From assembly GCF_027257845.1 (NCBI RefSeq), contig NZ_JAPVOT010000004.1, positions 182,935-246,934 of the forward strand: 64,000 bases of DNA. Direction: 5' to 3'. Within the stretch, counting starts at the first letter, position 1, and each line of letters opens with the position of its first letter. Under the pieces are notes generated by a model that saw only the letters and a list, made by a program, of their open reading frames with translations, was not told the origin of the DNA and made no database searches. Below are positions 43,853 through 54,506 of the stretch, in pieces. Source of the stretch: Alteromonas sp. BMJM2 (GTDB taxonomy: Bacteria; Pseudomonadota; Gammaproteobacteria; Enterobacterales; Alteromonadaceae). Made by a program: the position numbers and the translations under genes.

Positions 43853-45187
43853 ATGAACATAGAGCAATTTTATCAAGCTATCGAAAGTAAGCTTCTCATT
43901 ATTGAGTCGTCGTTGCTGTCGACTAGCTTTTATATTCAACTGATGATTATTGCTTTTATTTATTTAAGCGCATTTTTGTTTTCAAGACAGATTGAAAAGT
44001 CACTCAGATTTACCAAAAGCAAGCCGCAGCACGGGGCCCATACACTGCATGGTTTTTTGTACAACGCCGGCCGCGCCCTATTCCCTATCATTACTATTAG
44101 TTTACTCAAGTTTTCTACTGTACTTGGAGAACGGTTTCAGTTTGATGCATGGCTATTAGATATCGCCGTTGTAGTTGCCGTGCTCATTTTTGTGAATTCT
44201 ATTATTAACGGTTTTGTAGAAAATAAATCTACCGCTCGGCTTATGCGAGTTGTGGGTTTGCCTATTTTGTTTTTACACCTTATTGGGCTACTCCCTATAA
44301 TTAATGAAGCCTTGGCATCTATCGCTATTTCGGTGGGCAATGTTCAAATTTCTGCCTATGGCGTTGCTCGCGTGGTCATATTCGGCGGGCTGCTCTTTTG
44401 GTTAGGCCGAAGCTCCAATGCCATTGGCCAAGACATTATCAGAAACCATAAGTCGCTAGATTTATCGACAAAAGAAGTATTTGCAAAGCTTTTTGAAGTA
44501 GCGCTATTTTGCGTAGCGTTTATTTTGTTGCTCAATGTGATGGGCATTAACCTAACCGCATTAGCCGTATTTGGTGGAGCCCTAGGTGTTGGGCTAGGCT
44601 TAGGCCTTCAGTCTATCGCCTCCAACTTTATCTCCGGCATTATTATTCTACTCGACCGCTCATTAACCGTTGGCGACTATGTAGAGCTAGAGGATGGACG
44701 AAAAGGTATCGTTCGCGAGTTTAAAATGCGCTACGCGGTATTAGAAACCTTTGATGGTAAAGATATACTCGTTCCTAACGAAAAGTTCATCAGCTCACTG
44801 CTCATTAACTGGACGCACAAAGATTCCAAACAACGCTATCGCATCGACTTTTCAGTGGCGTATAAAACGGATATTCGCGCGATGGTTGAAATTGTGAAAT
44901 CTGCTGTCGCTGACCACCCGCAGGTGATAGGCGGTGAAGGGGTACCCTTTGAAGAACAGCCAGACTGTGAAATCGATAGTTTTGGCGACTCAGGGGTTAA
45001 TATGTTCATTGAGTTTTGGATGGAAGGGGTAGACGACGGTAAAAATCGCGTGGGTGGCGACTTGCTGTTGATGGTTTTTGAAACCTTGAGAGAACACAAT
45101 ATTGAGATACCTTTCCCTCAACGTGAAGTACGTGTACTCAATGAAAGCGACGTTATTTCAAAGATGAGTATTAAGGGATCAGAGTAG
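43853..45187 (+). CDS. MscS-family mechanosensitive channel
   Basis: 444 residues. Four or five N-terminal hydrophobic segments, then the pore helix and Ser/Gly-rich MscS core (VFGGALGVGLGLGLQSIASN, then IILLDRSLTVGDYVELEDGRKG). The beta and C-terminal domains follow (about 280-430: LETFDGKDILVPNEKFISS, DSFGDSGVNMFIEFWM). The family opens under membrane tension to release ions on osmotic downshock. Larger than E. coli MscS (286), closer to the extended-N-terminus group. Single gene. Confidence 0.9.
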   Translation: MNIEQFYQAIESKLLIIESSLLSTSFYIQLMIIAFIYLSAFLFSRQIEKSLRFTKSKPQHGAHTLHGFLYNAGRALFPIITISLLKFSTVLGERFQFDAWLLDIAVVVAVLIFVNSIINGFVENKSTARLMRVVGLPILFLHLIGLLPIINEALASIAISVGNVQISAYGVARVVIFGGLLFWLGRSSNAIGQDIIRNHKSLDLSTKEVFAKLFEVALFCVAFILLLNVMGINLTALAVFGGALGVGLGLGLQSIASNFISGIIILLDRSLTVGDYVELEDGRKGIVREFKMRYAVLETFDGKDILVPNEKFISSLLINWTHKDSKQRYRIDFSVAYKTDIRAMVEIVKSAVADHPQVIGGEGVPFEEQPDCEIDSFGDSGVNMFIEFWMEGVDDGKNRVGGDLLLMVFETLREHNIEIPFPQREVRVLNESDVISKMSIKGSE

Positions 45188-45233
45188 CCCTTAACTGGGC
45201 TGAATTTATCTATGCTACCTGCGCGTAAAAACC

Positions 45234-45719
45234 TTAAAAACGGGCGCGCAGTGTGTCCCACTGCCACTTATCAGCAGTAAGCCCTAGTAAGCTGCAAAAC
45301 ACTTCATAGTCTTGCTTGCCCATAGCCGAGGCCACTGTTTTTAGTTGTGATTTAGCCTTTATCGCCTTTACTTGCAAAAGCTCCAATCGCACATCCGCAT
45401 TATCATCAAAGCTGTCGTTGATAATGGCTTCGGCTTTGAGAGTTGCGTCCCATGCTGTCAATACATAGTTCAGTAGTTTCATATAAACAATGAGCATAGA
45501 TTTACGGCCAATAGCTTGTTCAAATTGAGAGCCAACAAACAGACATCTCATCGCAGCTTCCGATTCTTGTTGAACACTGTCGTTTAATTGCTTGAGCTGC
45601 AATAGGAAGTCGCTGAGCAATTTAAAATGAAGTTCGCTGTTAACTTGCGAATCGTTCAATAGGTTTATATCGTCACTTAACATGTCTAGCGCAACTAGCG
45701 TGCGCTGTGGGCTGGTCAT
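45234..45719 (-). CDS. Hypothetical helical protein
   Basis: 161 residues, predicted mostly alpha-helical, no signal peptide or membrane segment. Leucine-rich N-terminal half with heptad-like spacing (LLSDFLLQLKQLNDSVQQES). One conserved-looking core FEQAIGRKSMLIVYMKLLNYVLTAW. No family recognised. The gene is convergent with the MscS gene, 47 bases from its stop. The clean frame, codon use and isolated position support a real gene. Confidence 0.65.
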   Translation of the reverse strand: MTSPQRTLVALDMLSDDINLLNDSQVNSELHFKLLSDFLLQLKQLNDSVQQESEAAMRCLFVGSQFEQAIGRKSMLIVYMKLLNYVLTAWDATLKAEAIINDSFDDNADVRLELLQVKAIKAKSQLKTVASAMGKQDYEVFCSLLGLTADKWQWDTLRARF

Positions 45720-45942
45720 AAATTTATTGCCTGTGAATTACCTAACGCTTTGCATAAAGCGCTGTTCTTGACTTGATGCCCTAGTAGGCCATAAATACAT
45801 CGCTGATAATCGTAACCATCGCGTATTTGACTGTAAAGCAGATTGACTGAAATCTTTACCCCCTCACCCCATAATTCTTAGCGTACAGATCACGGGCGGC
45901 TTTTACACTCACATTGTAAAAGCAAGCACGCCTTACAAACAA

Positions 45943-45966
45943 AAAACGGGGCTGAAGCCCCGTTTT
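45943..45966. terminator. Terminator hairpin after katG
   Basis: AAAACGGGGC, loop TGAA, GCCCCGTTTT: perfect 10-bp stem with A/T tracts on both sides, so usable in either direction. Stop codon of katG is 20 bases away. Confidence 0.9.
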
Positions 45967-45985
45967 ATTGATGGTTACCCTTTTA

Positions 45986-48286
45986 CTACCTACCTAGCTT
46001 TGCAGTAACATCGTGACGTAGGTCAAATCTGTCTAACGTCATAACTTTTGTCCATGCATCTACAAAGTCAGTAACGAAGCGTTCTTTGGCATTGTCGTAA
46101 GCGTAAGCTTCTGCAACTGCACGCAACTCACTGTTTGAACCGAATACAAGATCCACTGGCGTACCTGTATACAGCACTTCACCAGAGCTGCGATCTACAC
46201 CTTCGTAAACAGCAGGATCATCAGTCTTTCTCCACTTTGTCGACATATCAAGTAAGTTAACAAAGAAATCGTTGCTTAGCGCACCAACCTTGTCCGTAAA
46301 CACGCCGTGCTTACTATTGCCAGTATTGGCGCCAAGTGTGCGCATGCCACCGATGAGTGCCGTCATCTCTGGCACCGTCAAGTTAAGCTGATCGGCTTTG
46401 TCTACTAGCATTTCAGTAGGCGAGCGATAGCTTGCCTCTGCATCATAGTAGTTTCTAAATGCATCTGCTGTTGGCTCAAGCAACGAGAAAGCGTTGACAT
46501 CTGTTTGCTCTTGCGTCGCATCTGTTCGGCCCACTACAACAGGTACTTCCACGCTAACACCAGCATTTGATGCTGCTTTCTCAATAGCGGCAGCGCCACC
46601 GATAACAATCAAATCGGCCAACGATACTTTTTTCTTCGTAAACATTTTCGAATTAAAGTTGCCTTGTACTTCTCTAAGCTTAGCGATAACAGACTTAACT
46701 AATTCTGGTTCGTTAGCTTCCCAACTTGCTTGAGGCGCAAGCGCTAGGCGTGCACCGTTTGCGCCACCACGATAATCCGATGCTCTGAAGCTAGCCGCAG
46801 AGGCCCACGCTGTTTTAACAAGCTCCTGTATTGAAAGGCCTGTATCTAAAATTTCGCCTTTTAACTTTTTCACATCACCTGCAGAAATGGCTTTATAGTC
46901 TGCAACCGGTACCGGGTCTTGCCAGATGAAGTTTTCTTCTGGAATATCGTTACCTAAGTAGCGAGCTTTCGGCCCCATATCTCGGTGAGTAAGCTTAAAC
47001 CACGCTTTCGCGAATGCAGTTTGATACGCGTTTGGATCGGCTAAAAAGCGTTCTACAATTTTGCGATATTCAGGGTCGTATTTTAATGCAAGGTCGGCAG
47101 TGGTCATCACTGGCGCGTGCATTTTGCCTTCAACGTGGGCATCTGGAACAGACTGATGAGCAGATTCGTCTTTAGGGATCCACTGTACTGCACCTGCTGG
47201 GCTGCGCGTTTGTTTCCACTCAAAGCCCATCAAGTTTGATAAATACAAACTTGTCCATTTTGTCGGCGCCTGTGTCCAAGCTCCTTCCAAACCACTGGTT
47301 ACTGTATCTTCAGAATGCCCTTTACCACAGTTATTTTTCCATCCTAAACCTTGCTCTTCTAAACCAGCAGCCCCCGGCTCGCCCTCGAGACAATCGGCAG
47401 GTTTGTGCGCACCGTGCATCTTACCGAAGGTGTGACCACCGGCGATTAGCGCTACGGTTTCTTCGTCGTTCATCGCCATGCGTTTAAACGCAGTTCGAAT
47501 GTTCTTCGCTGAGCCCAACGGATCAGGAACACCCTTAGGGCCTTCCGGATTGACGTATATTAGCCCCATGTGCGTTGCGCCCAGCGGACGCTTAAGCTCG
47601 CCATCACTCTCTTCACGATCGCTTGCTAGCATTTCCACTTCTGGACCCCAGTACACCATGTCTGGTTCCCAATCGTCTGTACGACCGGCGGCAAAGCCAT
47701 AGGTGTCGAAGCCCATGTTTTCCATACCTACGGTACCAGCAAGTATCATTAGGTCACCCCATGAAAGGCTTTCACCATACTTTTGCTTAATTGGCCATAG
47801 TAAGCGACGTGCTTTGTCTAGGTTACCGTTATCTGGCCAGCTGTTAAGCGGGTTGAACCGCATCTGACCGCCATCACCGCCGCCTCTTCCGTCAAGCGTG
47901 CGATAAGTACCTGCGCTGTGCCAAGACAAGCGGATAAAGAATGGACCGTAGTTACCATAATCTGCTGGCCACCAGTCTTGTGATGTCGTAAGCAACTCGT
48001 TTACGTCAGCTTTTACTTGGTCTAGGTCTAGTTTTGAGAACGCTTTAGCGTAATTAAACTCATCACCAAGAGGATTAGAACGGCTGTCATGATCTCGAAG
48101 AGATGAAAGATCTAATTGATTGGGCCACCAAAATTGATTGGTTTTTGCCTGAAATGCTTTAGTCATCCCAGTACCTTTTGCCCCTGCTGGCTTGCTGATT
48201 TCTTGATTAGCAAAGGCGCCTGTTGCACTTAACGATAATGCTACTAGTGCGGATAGCGTTGTTCTTTTAAACCTTATCATGGTCAT
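45986..48286 (-). CDS. katG: Exported catalase-peroxidase
   Basis: 766 residues. A signal peptide (about 1-26, ending AFAN) marks it as periplasmic, like KatG2/KatP rather than cytoplasmic KatG. Distal haem pocket [11 protein letters not shown] (Arg119, Trp122, His123), proximal [11 protein letters not shown], and the tyrosine loop MVYWGPE for the Trp-Tyr-Met crosslink. Two homologous domains; the second (about 460-766) has lost haem binding, as is normal. It removes hydrogen peroxide and has peroxidase activity. Gene stands alone, with a long leader and a strong terminator. Confidence 0.95.
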   Translation of the reverse strand: MTMIRFKRTTLSALVALSLSATGAFANQEISKPAGAKGTGMTKAFQAKTNQFWWPNQLDLSSLRDHDSRSNPLGDEFNYAKAFSKLDLDQVKADVNELLTTSQDWWPADYGNYGPFFIRLSWHSAGTYRTLDGRGGGDGGQMRFNPLNSWPDNGNLDKARRLLWPIKQKYGESLSWGDLMILAGTVGMENMGFDTYGFAAGRTDDWEPDMVYWGPEVEMLASDREESDGELKRPLGATHMGLIYVNPEGPKGVPDPLGSAKNIRTAFKRMAMNDEETVALIAGGHTFGKMHGAHKPADCLEGEPGAAGLEEQGLGWKNNCGKGHSEDTVTSGLEGAWTQAPTKWTSLYLSNLMGFEWKQTRSPAGAVQWIPKDESAHQSVPDAHVEGKMHAPVMTTADLALKYDPEYRKIVERFLADPNAYQTAFAKAWFKLTHRDMGPKARYLGNDIPEENFIWQDPVPVADYKAISAGDVKKLKGEILDTGLSIQELVKTAWASAASFRASDYRGGANGARLALAPQASWEANEPELVKSVIAKLREVQGNFNSKMFTKKKVSLADLIVIGGAAAIEKAASNAGVSVEVPVVVGRTDATQEQTDVNAFSLLEPTADAFRNYYDAEASYRSPTEMLVDKADQLNLTVPEMTALIGGMRTLGANTGNSKHGVFTDKVGALSNDFFVNLLDMSTKWRKTDDPAVYEGVDRSSGEVLYTGTPVDLVFGSNSELRAVAEAYAYDNAKERFVTDFVDAWTKVMTLDRFDLRHDVTAKLGR

Positions 48287-48581
48287 GTTTTCATCCCGTT
48301 GGTGCTAGTTGTACCAAAACCAAAAAAGAAATGTCTTGTTTGGTTATTTGATTAACAATAATTTTACTTTTAACGCAGATAAAGATAGTCAGAAGTGGCT
48401 ACTAGTGATAGTTAATAAATTGGATTCACTTAATAGTATTTTCCAATCAATAAATTTTTTGTTAATTTTCTTTAGCTTAGAGAAAATTCAAGGCTACTAT
48501 TCTGTTTTTTATTACACCATCAGCGACAACGTTATGGGCGTTGCGACTTTATTTAACATCTTCTGCTGAATGACAAACAGA
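48287..48581. other. AT-rich leader of katG
   Basis: About 295 bases, strongly AT-rich. An 86-codon frame inside (48309-48569) is low-complexity, has no ribosome site and is judged spurious. An OxyR-type four-part motif was looked for; only scattered ATAG-like pieces near 48388-48412 were seen, not a convincing site. Confidence 0.45.
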
Positions 48582-48604
48582 AGCGGCGTGTTATCCACGC
48601 CGCT
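48582..48604. terminator. Terminator hairpin of the PAS/MCP gene
   Basis: AGCGGCGTG, loop TTATC, CACGCCGCT: perfect 9-bp stem, 7 bases past the stop codon. Weak T-tract on the - strand. Confidence 0.7.
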
Positions 48605-48611
48605 GTATTAT

Positions 48612-50354
48612 TTAACCGTCGATGCCTTTGATTAATTTTGCGAGTTCTTCAATTTTCGACACCGTCGTTTTAACAAGGTTGTCGATTTCGTTTGATGAGG
48701 ATTGAGAGTTACCAGCGAGCGTTCTTACTTCATCAGCTACAACTGCAAAGCCCCTACCCATTTCTCCGGCACGCGCAGCCTCGATAGCAGCGTTAAGTGC
48801 CAGTAAGTTTGTCTGTTCCGATATAGAGTTGATAGTACCGACAATGGTGCTGATAGTCTGACTTGTAGTGAGTAGCTCTTGCATTGCTCCTTGTGTATCG
48901 TTAACCGCTTGTTTGCGAGAAGACACATTAATGGCAAAAAATACATATCGGGTAATTTGACCATTAAAGTTTTTCAGTGCACTTACTCTCGCGTCAAACG
49001 CTAAGTATTTGTCATTGCTCTTAAACTCTAAAATCTTAGATACAAAGCCAGTTGAATTCAGCTGCGATAAATCCTCAGTGGTAAGGCGAGACATAAGCTC
49101 TCGTGCAAAATCTTTAGAATCGTAAGCACCTTTAATAGTCTCTCTGAGTAACTTATTAGCTTCTATTAATTTACCATCTGGTTCCATTTCTAAGAGCACA
49201 AGCGCACTACCAATGGCATTGAGTTTATTGGTAAAGTCGAGGGCCATTTGTTTAACGCGAGTGATGTCAGCCTGTACCGCAATAAAGTTAACTAACTGGC
49301 CTTCTTTGAAAACCGGATTGATAGACAGTGATGTCCAGTAAGGTGAACCGTCTTTGCGATAGTTGAGGATTTCATCGTAGAACGCTTCGCGATTTTTAAG
49401 TTTTTGCCGAATAACGTCTACGGTTCGGTGGTCGGTCTCTTCGCCTTGCAGGAATGAGCCTGGCTTTTTACCTTTTACTTCCTCTAAGCTCCAGCCTGTG
49501 AGGCGATAGAAACCGTTATTAACGTACTCAATCAGCCCTTCTGAATCAGAAATGATGACCGCGTTATCAGTTTCGTTAGCCACCAACGACAGCATTCGTT
49601 GTAATTCACGTTGTTCTACTTCTACGGTAACGTCTCTTACAAATGCGGTATACAGCGTTCTATCGGCAAGACGCACCTTAGAAAGAGACAGCCTACCCCA
49701 TAATTCTTTACCGTCTTTTCGTTCTACCCGTACCTCGCGACTAGTACCAACAATTTTATCCTGTCCCGTCTCTCTGTTTGCGTTCACGTAATTATCGTGA
49801 TTTGCCTGAATGGCTTGAGGAACCAGCATTTTGACGTTTTTACCAATAACCTCTTCACGCTTGTATCCCCAAAATTTCTCAGCGGATGCATTAAAAAGTG
49901 TCACCTCGTTGCGCTCATTAATGCATACAACCGCATCAAGAGCTTGCTCGAGGGTTTGCTCTACAATTTCTCGAGCTTCTCGCTCTTCCGTGACGTCACG
50001 CACAAATGCCGTGTAATGTTTTTTTCCGCCCACGAGAACCTGAGAAAGCGCAAGCTGCACCCATATCCGCTGCCCCGACTTAGTCTCAAGTTCTACTTCG
50101 CGTGAACTCCCTACAATCTTATTAACGCCAGTGTTACGGTGAGTATTCACATAACTGTCGTGATTTGATTGATGTTCTCTTGGTACGAGCATCTTAATGT
50201 TTTTACCAAGGACTTCTGAGGGAGCATAGCCCCACATTTTTGAAGCTGCTTCGTTGTAAAACGTAATATTATTGTTTTCATCTATCGTAACAACAGCAAG
50301 AATGGATTGGGATAATGCCTGCTTCGCCGCATTCTCTCGGAAAAAAAACGCCAT
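48612..50354 (-). CDS. Soluble triple-PAS methyl-accepting-type sensor
   Basis: 580 residues from the ATG at 50354, which follows CGGAG; a start nine codons upstream is less likely. Three PAS domains (about 10-125, 135-245 and 250-365); the first two are close duplicates ([22 protein letters not shown] and [22 protein letters not shown]). The third resembles a LOV domain ([14 protein letters not shown]) but lacks the photoactive cysteine. A fourth less-conserved PAS-like region is followed by a very short signalling helix pair with the MCP tip [20 protein letters not shown]. No transmembrane helix. It likely relays a cytoplasmic redox or small-molecule signal to a chemotaxis-type array. Confidence 0.85.
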   Translation of the reverse strand: MAFFFRENAAKQALSQSILAVVTIDENNNITFYNEAASKMWGYAPSEVLGKNIKMLVPREHQSNHDSYVNTHRNTGVNKIVGSSREVELETKSGQRIWVQLALSQVLVGGKKHYTAFVRDVTEEREAREIVEQTLEQALDAVVCINERNEVTLFNASAEKFWGYKREEVIGKNVKMLVPQAIQANHDNYVNANRETGQDKIVGTSREVRVERKDGKELWGRLSLSKVRLADRTLYTAFVRDVTVEVEQRELQRMLSLVANETDNAVIISDSEGLIEYVNNGFYRLTGWSLEEVKGKKPGSFLQGEETDHRTVDVIRQKLKNREAFYDEILNYRKDGSPYWTSLSINPVFKEGQLVNFIAVQADITRVKQMALDFTNKLNAIGSALVLLEMEPDGKLIEANKLLRETIKGAYDSKDFARELMSRLTTEDLSQLNSTGFVSKILEFKSNDKYLAFDARVSALKNFNGQITRYVFFAINVSSRKQAVNDTQGAMQELLTTSQTISTIVGTINSISEQTNLLALNAAIEAARAGEMGRGFAVVADEVRTLAGNSQSSSNEIDNLVKTTVSKIEELAKLIKGIDG

Positions 50355-50609
50355 CTTTATCAAACTCCGATGTATTACCAAAACAATATATAGGCGATAA
50401 ATACGGTTTTTACCAATTAGAACGAAAATAAGGCCCTACGGCGTGAAAGAATTACAATACACTACCGTACATTCAGATACAGACGGCGTTAAATTTAAAA
50501 TTTATTTAATAAAAACATACTCTTAAATCGGCAGCCATCACCGGTAAAAGCGGAACAATTTCTGCAGCTGTGTACTGTTGAAGGAAATGATTAGCCAAAG
50601 GGTACCGTA

Positions 50610-52817
50610 ATGACATCGCAAAATAATATATTTGAACCGGGTGAAAACTGTTGGGTAAAAAGCAATGCAGCCTACGCAGCGCCCCTCATTGACTGCGGCA
50701 ACTATTACAAAGCGTTGCACAGTGCGATTGTCAAAGCACAACACAGCATATTTATCGTTGGCTGGGACATCGATAGTCGAATTCGCCTCATCCGAGGTAA
50801 AGATGAGGAGCAAAGCGAAGCGCCAAGTAGAATAAGCGACCTGCTTAAATGGAAGGCTGAACAAAACCCCGAAATTAAAGTCTATCTGCTACGTTGGGAT
50901 TCGTCATTAGCTTTTTTCGCACAGCGAGAAATGTGGGCAAAAGAGGCGTGGGATGAAAAGACGCCTGACAATGTAAAAACCGAACTCGACGATACCATTC
51001 CTATGGGCGGAAGCCAGCACCAGAAAATTGTGCTTATTGATGACGAGCTAGTTTTTTCTGGTGGCATGGATGTATCAACCAACCGTTGGGACACAAGAGA
51101 TCACCCCGTTGTATCTGAAGAGCGTGACGGACCAGATGGCGAATATGGCCCCCTGCATGATGTTCAAATGGTATCAAGTGGCCCTGTAGTGGCCGACTTC
51201 TCTAAACTCGTTCGTTGGAGATGGCAGCGCGTAGCAAACGAAACTCCTATTATGGTGAGAGATGACGCAAATGTAAGTATGGATGCGCCTATTCCACCAT
51301 CATGGCCGCAAGATTACCCACCTATTTTTGAGAATGTTGAGTGTGCACTTGCTAGAACCATCCCATTTATGGATGAAGTAGAACCTGCGCAAGAAGTACG
51401 CAACATGCTGCTCGACCTCATAAACGAAGCTGAATCAATTATTTATATTGAAAATCAGTTCACCACCCGCCAAGAAATAGCAGAAGCATTAAATAGGCAG
51501 CTCAAATTAAAGCCTGACTTAAGCGTGTGTATTGTGAGTTCTTACGAGCCCAAGGGAAAGTTTGAATGCGAAGCGTTCTGGGCAAGTAGAATACAGTTTA
51601 AATCTATCTTAGAGAAAGGCATCGCCCCTGAGCGAGTAAAAGTTACGTACTCGTCTATTGAAGATATGCAGGGTCGCAGAGCATACAAGCGTATTCATTC
51701 AAAGGTAATGACCATTGATGATAAGTATCTCGTTATCGGCTCATCAAATTTGAGCAACCGCTCAATGACCTTAGATACTGAAATTGACACCGTACTGTTT
51801 GGTAATACACCTCAAAATAGACAAAGCATTGCCCATGTGAGAAATGACCTTTTAGCAGAGCATACGGGCAGAACGATAGAAGACATGGAAACGATTCTCA
51901 AAGAATCACAGCCTGTTGACGCCCTTATGCGCGGCCAAATCGCACACGGGTACGTATTAACTGAAGTGCGAGATGAAATATTTACTGAGCAGTCGAGTAG
52001 CAATCTTTTTCGATCATTGTCAGACCCCGAAGAGCCGCTTATTTCTATTCCCACTTTAGGCGGCGCTGTGACACCTGCTAGAAACCCAAGGCGCCGCAGT
52101 ATAATGATAGCCATCGGCTTAACCGTATTGGCGGTACTTGGCGGTCTTATGTTTTGGGCCAGCCAATCTATTTCTTGGCTAAGTGCCGATAGCATCAATG
52201 CATTTTTAGAAGAAAGTCGCGGCACCTATTTTGCCCTACCCACTGTGCTTCTAGTTTATGTAATAGGCGGCATTCTCTTTTTCCCTGTTACCGTATTATC
52301 CCTCGCCGTTGCGGCTATTTTTGGCCCTATATGGGGGCCAGTTTACGGAATGATGGGGGCATTATTAAGCTCGGCCATACTATTTGGTATTGGTAAGCTT
52401 TCGGGCAATGCTGGGTTACGAAAACTTGGCGGGCCGAAAGTTGCTGCAGTGGATGAAAAACTTAAGCGCAGCGGCATAGTAGGTGTTGCAGCTATACGTA
52501 TGTTGCCTGTAGCCCCTTTCAGCTTAGTGAACCTGGTGGCGGGTATTTCATCTATCGGTATTTTTCAATTCTTGGTAGGGACCTTTCTTGGTATGTTTCC
52601 ACCGATGATAGCGAAAGGCCTAGTGGGAGACTCGATTACTCAGATTTGGCGTAACCCGTCTATTGAGTCGATTAGCTACCTTGTAGCAGGCATATTACTT
52701 TGGGCGTTTCTGATATGGGGCTCGCAAAAATTTGCACGCTATTATCAACAGAAGAAACAGGCCAATGCGTCTGATAAACAATCGGAAAACAGTGAGAGTG
52801 AAGAATGTGCCGCATAG
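50610..52817 (+). CDS. Phospholipase D-like protein fused to a VTT/DedA-type membrane domain
   Basis: 735 residues. Two HKD catalytic motifs: HQKIVLID (His137, Lys139, Asp144) and HSKVMTID (His363, Lys365, Asp370), each followed by GG/GS and Asn, as in cardiolipin synthases and PLD. Then a transmembrane helix (about 490-512) and a C-terminal VTT (SNARE-associated/DedA) membrane domain (about 530-715; GPIWGPVYGMMGALLSSAILFGIG, RMLPVAPFSLVNLVAGIS). The family hydrolyses or transfers phosphatidyl groups; the VTT part may move lipid across the membrane. It overlaps the next gene by 13 bases. Confidence 0.9.
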   Translation: MTSQNNIFEPGENCWVKSNAAYAAPLIDCGNYYKALHSAIVKAQHSIFIVGWDIDSRIRLIRGKDEEQSEAPSRISDLLKWKAEQNPEIKVYLLRWDSSLAFFAQREMWAKEAWDEKTPDNVKTELDDTIPMGGSQHQKIVLIDDELVFSGGMDVSTNRWDTRDHPVVSEERDGPDGEYGPLHDVQMVSSGPVVADFSKLVRWRWQRVANETPIMVRDDANVSMDAPIPPSWPQDYPPIFENVECALARTIPFMDEVEPAQEVRNMLLDLINEAESIIYIENQFTTRQEIAEALNRQLKLKPDLSVCIVSSYEPKGKFECEAFWASRIQFKSILEKGIAPERVKVTYSSIEDMQGRRAYKRIHSKVMTIDDKYLVIGSSNLSNRSMTLDTEIDTVLFGNTPQNRQSIAHVRNDLLAEHTGRTIEDMETILKESQPVDALMRGQIAHGYVLTEVRDEIFTEQSSSNLFRSLSDPEEPLISIPTLGGAVTPARNPRRRSIMIAIGLTVLAVLGGLMFWASQSISWLSADSINAFLEESRGTYFALPTVLLVYVIGGILFFPVTVLSLAVAAIFGPIWGPVYGMMGALLSSAILFGIGKLSGNAGLRKLGGPKVAAVDEKLKRSGIVGVAAIRMLPVAPFSLVNLVAGISSIGIFQFLVGTFLGMFPPMIAKGLVGDSITQIWRNPSIESISYLVAGILLWAFLIWGSQKFARYYQQKKQANASDKQSENSESEECAA

Positions 52818-53515
52818 TTTCTTATAATATTCACGGTGGCATAGGAACAGATAAGCAGCATGACTACAAAAGGATTGGGCAGTATTTAACACAACTTGGT
52901 GCTGACATTGTGTTATTGCAGGAAATGGATACCCGCCCAAGTGACAGGGATACGGCGCAGGATATTAACGATATCTGCGCCAACAATGCGTTTAGTCTGA
53001 CTGCATCCCCGGCACTTACTGAGCCCGATGGGTGGTACGGCAATGCAGTATTGAGTCGCTTTGACGTTTTGTCTACAGAAACATTGGATGTAAGTCAGGA
53101 CGGTAGACAACCGCGAAATGTTCAGTTAGTTGAGCTTCAAACGGAAAAAGGCCCGTTAACAGTGGTAAATACGCACAAAGGGCTTAAAACAAAAGAGAGA
53201 AAATCTCAGTTCTCGCTGTTGCATACCTATTTAGAAAAGCGGTTAGAGAGTCACCCAACACCTATGGTGCTTGCAGGCGACTTCAACGAATGGCAGTTTT
53301 TCTCAAAAGCGTTTACGTCTTTAAATTCATTGCTACACCAGCAAAAAATGGGGGCGACATTTCCTAGTGGCTTCCCTGTTTTTTCCCTCGACAGAGTGTG
53401 GGTATCAAGTGATATTCGCGTGCAGAAGTACGGCAAAGTTAAGGACAAGAGAACCGCAGTAATGTCTGATCATCTTCCTGTGCTTATCGATATCGAATTA
53501 CCAGAACAAGGTTAG
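52805..53515 (+). CDS. Endonuclease/exonuclease/phosphatase family protein
   Basis: 236 residues, whole length one EEP domain. Visible: VSYNIHGGIG at the N-terminus, LLQEMDTRPSD (metal-binding Glu), VVNTHKG, LAGDFNEW (Asp, Asn) and SDHLPVLIDIEL with catalytic Asp-His at the end. The family cuts phosphodiesters in DNA, RNA, lipids or inositol phosphates. Translational overlap of 13 bases with the PLD-VTT gene, and the ybhP-ybhO order in E. coli (EEP beside a cardiolipin synthase), point to a role in phospholipid headgroup chemistry. Confidence 0.88.
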   Translation: MCRIVSYNIHGGIGTDKQHDYKRIGQYLTQLGADIVLLQEMDTRPSDRDTAQDINDICANNAFSLTASPALTEPDGWYGNAVLSRFDVLSTETLDVSQDGRQPRNVQLVELQTEKGPLTVVNTHKGLKTKERKSQFSLLHTYLEKRLESHPTPMVLAGDFNEWQFFSKAFTSLNSLLHQQKMGATFPSGFPVFSLDRVWVSSDIRVQKYGKVKDKRTAVMSDHLPVLIDIELPEQG

Positions 53516-53540
53516 TAACCAGTTATCATCACTATCTACA

Positions 53541-54506
53541 CTAAGTAACTGATGTGGCAAATTCAAGCTTGCCACACCAGTGCTGAAGGTCATATTCGGC
53601 GCTAACCACCTTTTTGATAGTACCCAAGGCTTGTTGAATATGCCGTTGTTTAACTGCATTTTTGTCTGTAAATGCGAACACCGTGCGGTGCATATCTGGC
53701 TCTACGATTTTAACTGACTCCACTAGGCCAGACTCTTTGAGATGAAAAATAGCGGATGTAGGCAGAATCATTACGCCTTCACCATTAATAACTTGTCGCA
53801 AGCCTGTCATTAATTGTCCGGAATAAGCGTGATCGTGATTTAACATTACACCTGTTTTTTGTTCGTAATTCGCAATTAACTGCCCTAGTGAATCTTTTAA
53901 TCCCGGCGAGAGTAAAGGAACCTCCCGCAACTCACGAAACGAAACTTCTGCTCGATGACGAAGAAATTCAAATTCTCGCTTTTCAGTGGATGCAGAAAAC
54001 ACCAGGTGCATTTCTTCTTGAATCAAAGGGGTAGCATGTGTGCTTTTATCATCGATAGCTTCTCGATAAGTTAACGCGATATCGATGTGCTTTGATTCAA
54101 GCCAGTCTTTGATGGTGTAGGAAGGACCTGTACTTATTTCTACTTTTAATCTTTCACTCGATTTACCCATTTCAGTAAGCAGCGGCAGCGAGACCACATT
54201 TCCAATAGAGGGAATAACGCCAATTTTAATTACTCTATTTTGCGAGTGACTTTTCTCGCTTACTGCATTTTTGGCAATATCCATTTGCTCTAACAGTGCT
54301 ATTGCATGAGTAAGAAAAATTTCACCCGCAGCAGTGAGGGTAATTCCCGCAAAGCTGCGGTTAAACAAGGTGGCTTTAATCTCTCTTTCTAGACTTGCCA
54401 GTTGTTGACTCACTGCTGGTTGAGCAATACTAAGTGCTCGTGCTGCAGACGCAATACTGCCTTTCTTCGCGGCGGTAACAAAATATTCCAATTGTTTTGA
54501 ATGCAC
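53541..54506 (-). CDS. LysR family transcriptional regulator
   Basis: 321 residues from the GTG at 54506 (GAGG upstream, start HSKQLEYFVTAAKKGS). Winged helix 1-62 (ASAARALSIAQPAVSQQLASLE) and effector-binding domain (about 90-300). The nearest divergent gene is the TauE exporter at 55176, about 670 bp away, so the target is uncertain. The TauE-aminotransferase pair is a candidate regulon. Confidence 0.86.
   Translation of the reverse strand: MHSKQLEYFVTAAKKGSIASAARALSIAQPAVSQQLASLEREIKATLFNRSFAGITLTAAGEIFLTHAIALLEQMDIAKNAVSEKSHSQNRVIKIGVIPSIGNVVSLPLLTEMGKSSERLKVEISTGPSYTIKDWLESKHIDIALTYREAIDDKSTHATPLIQEEMHLVFSASTEKREFEFLRHRAEVSFRELREVPLLSPGLKDSLGQLIANYEQKTGVMLNHDHAYSGQLMTGLRQVINGEGVMILPTSAIFHLKESGLVESVKIVEPDMHRTVFAFTDKNAVKQRHIQQALGTIKKVVSAEYDLQHWCGKLEFATSVT

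Noticed and set aside
48380..48420. OxyR site upstream of katG
   Set aside because: Only partial ATAG-like pieces with wrong complementary blocks.
48309..48569. 86-codon open frame upstream of katG
   Set aside because: Low-complexity Phe/Asn/Ile-rich translation in an AT-rich leader, no ribosome site, no domain.
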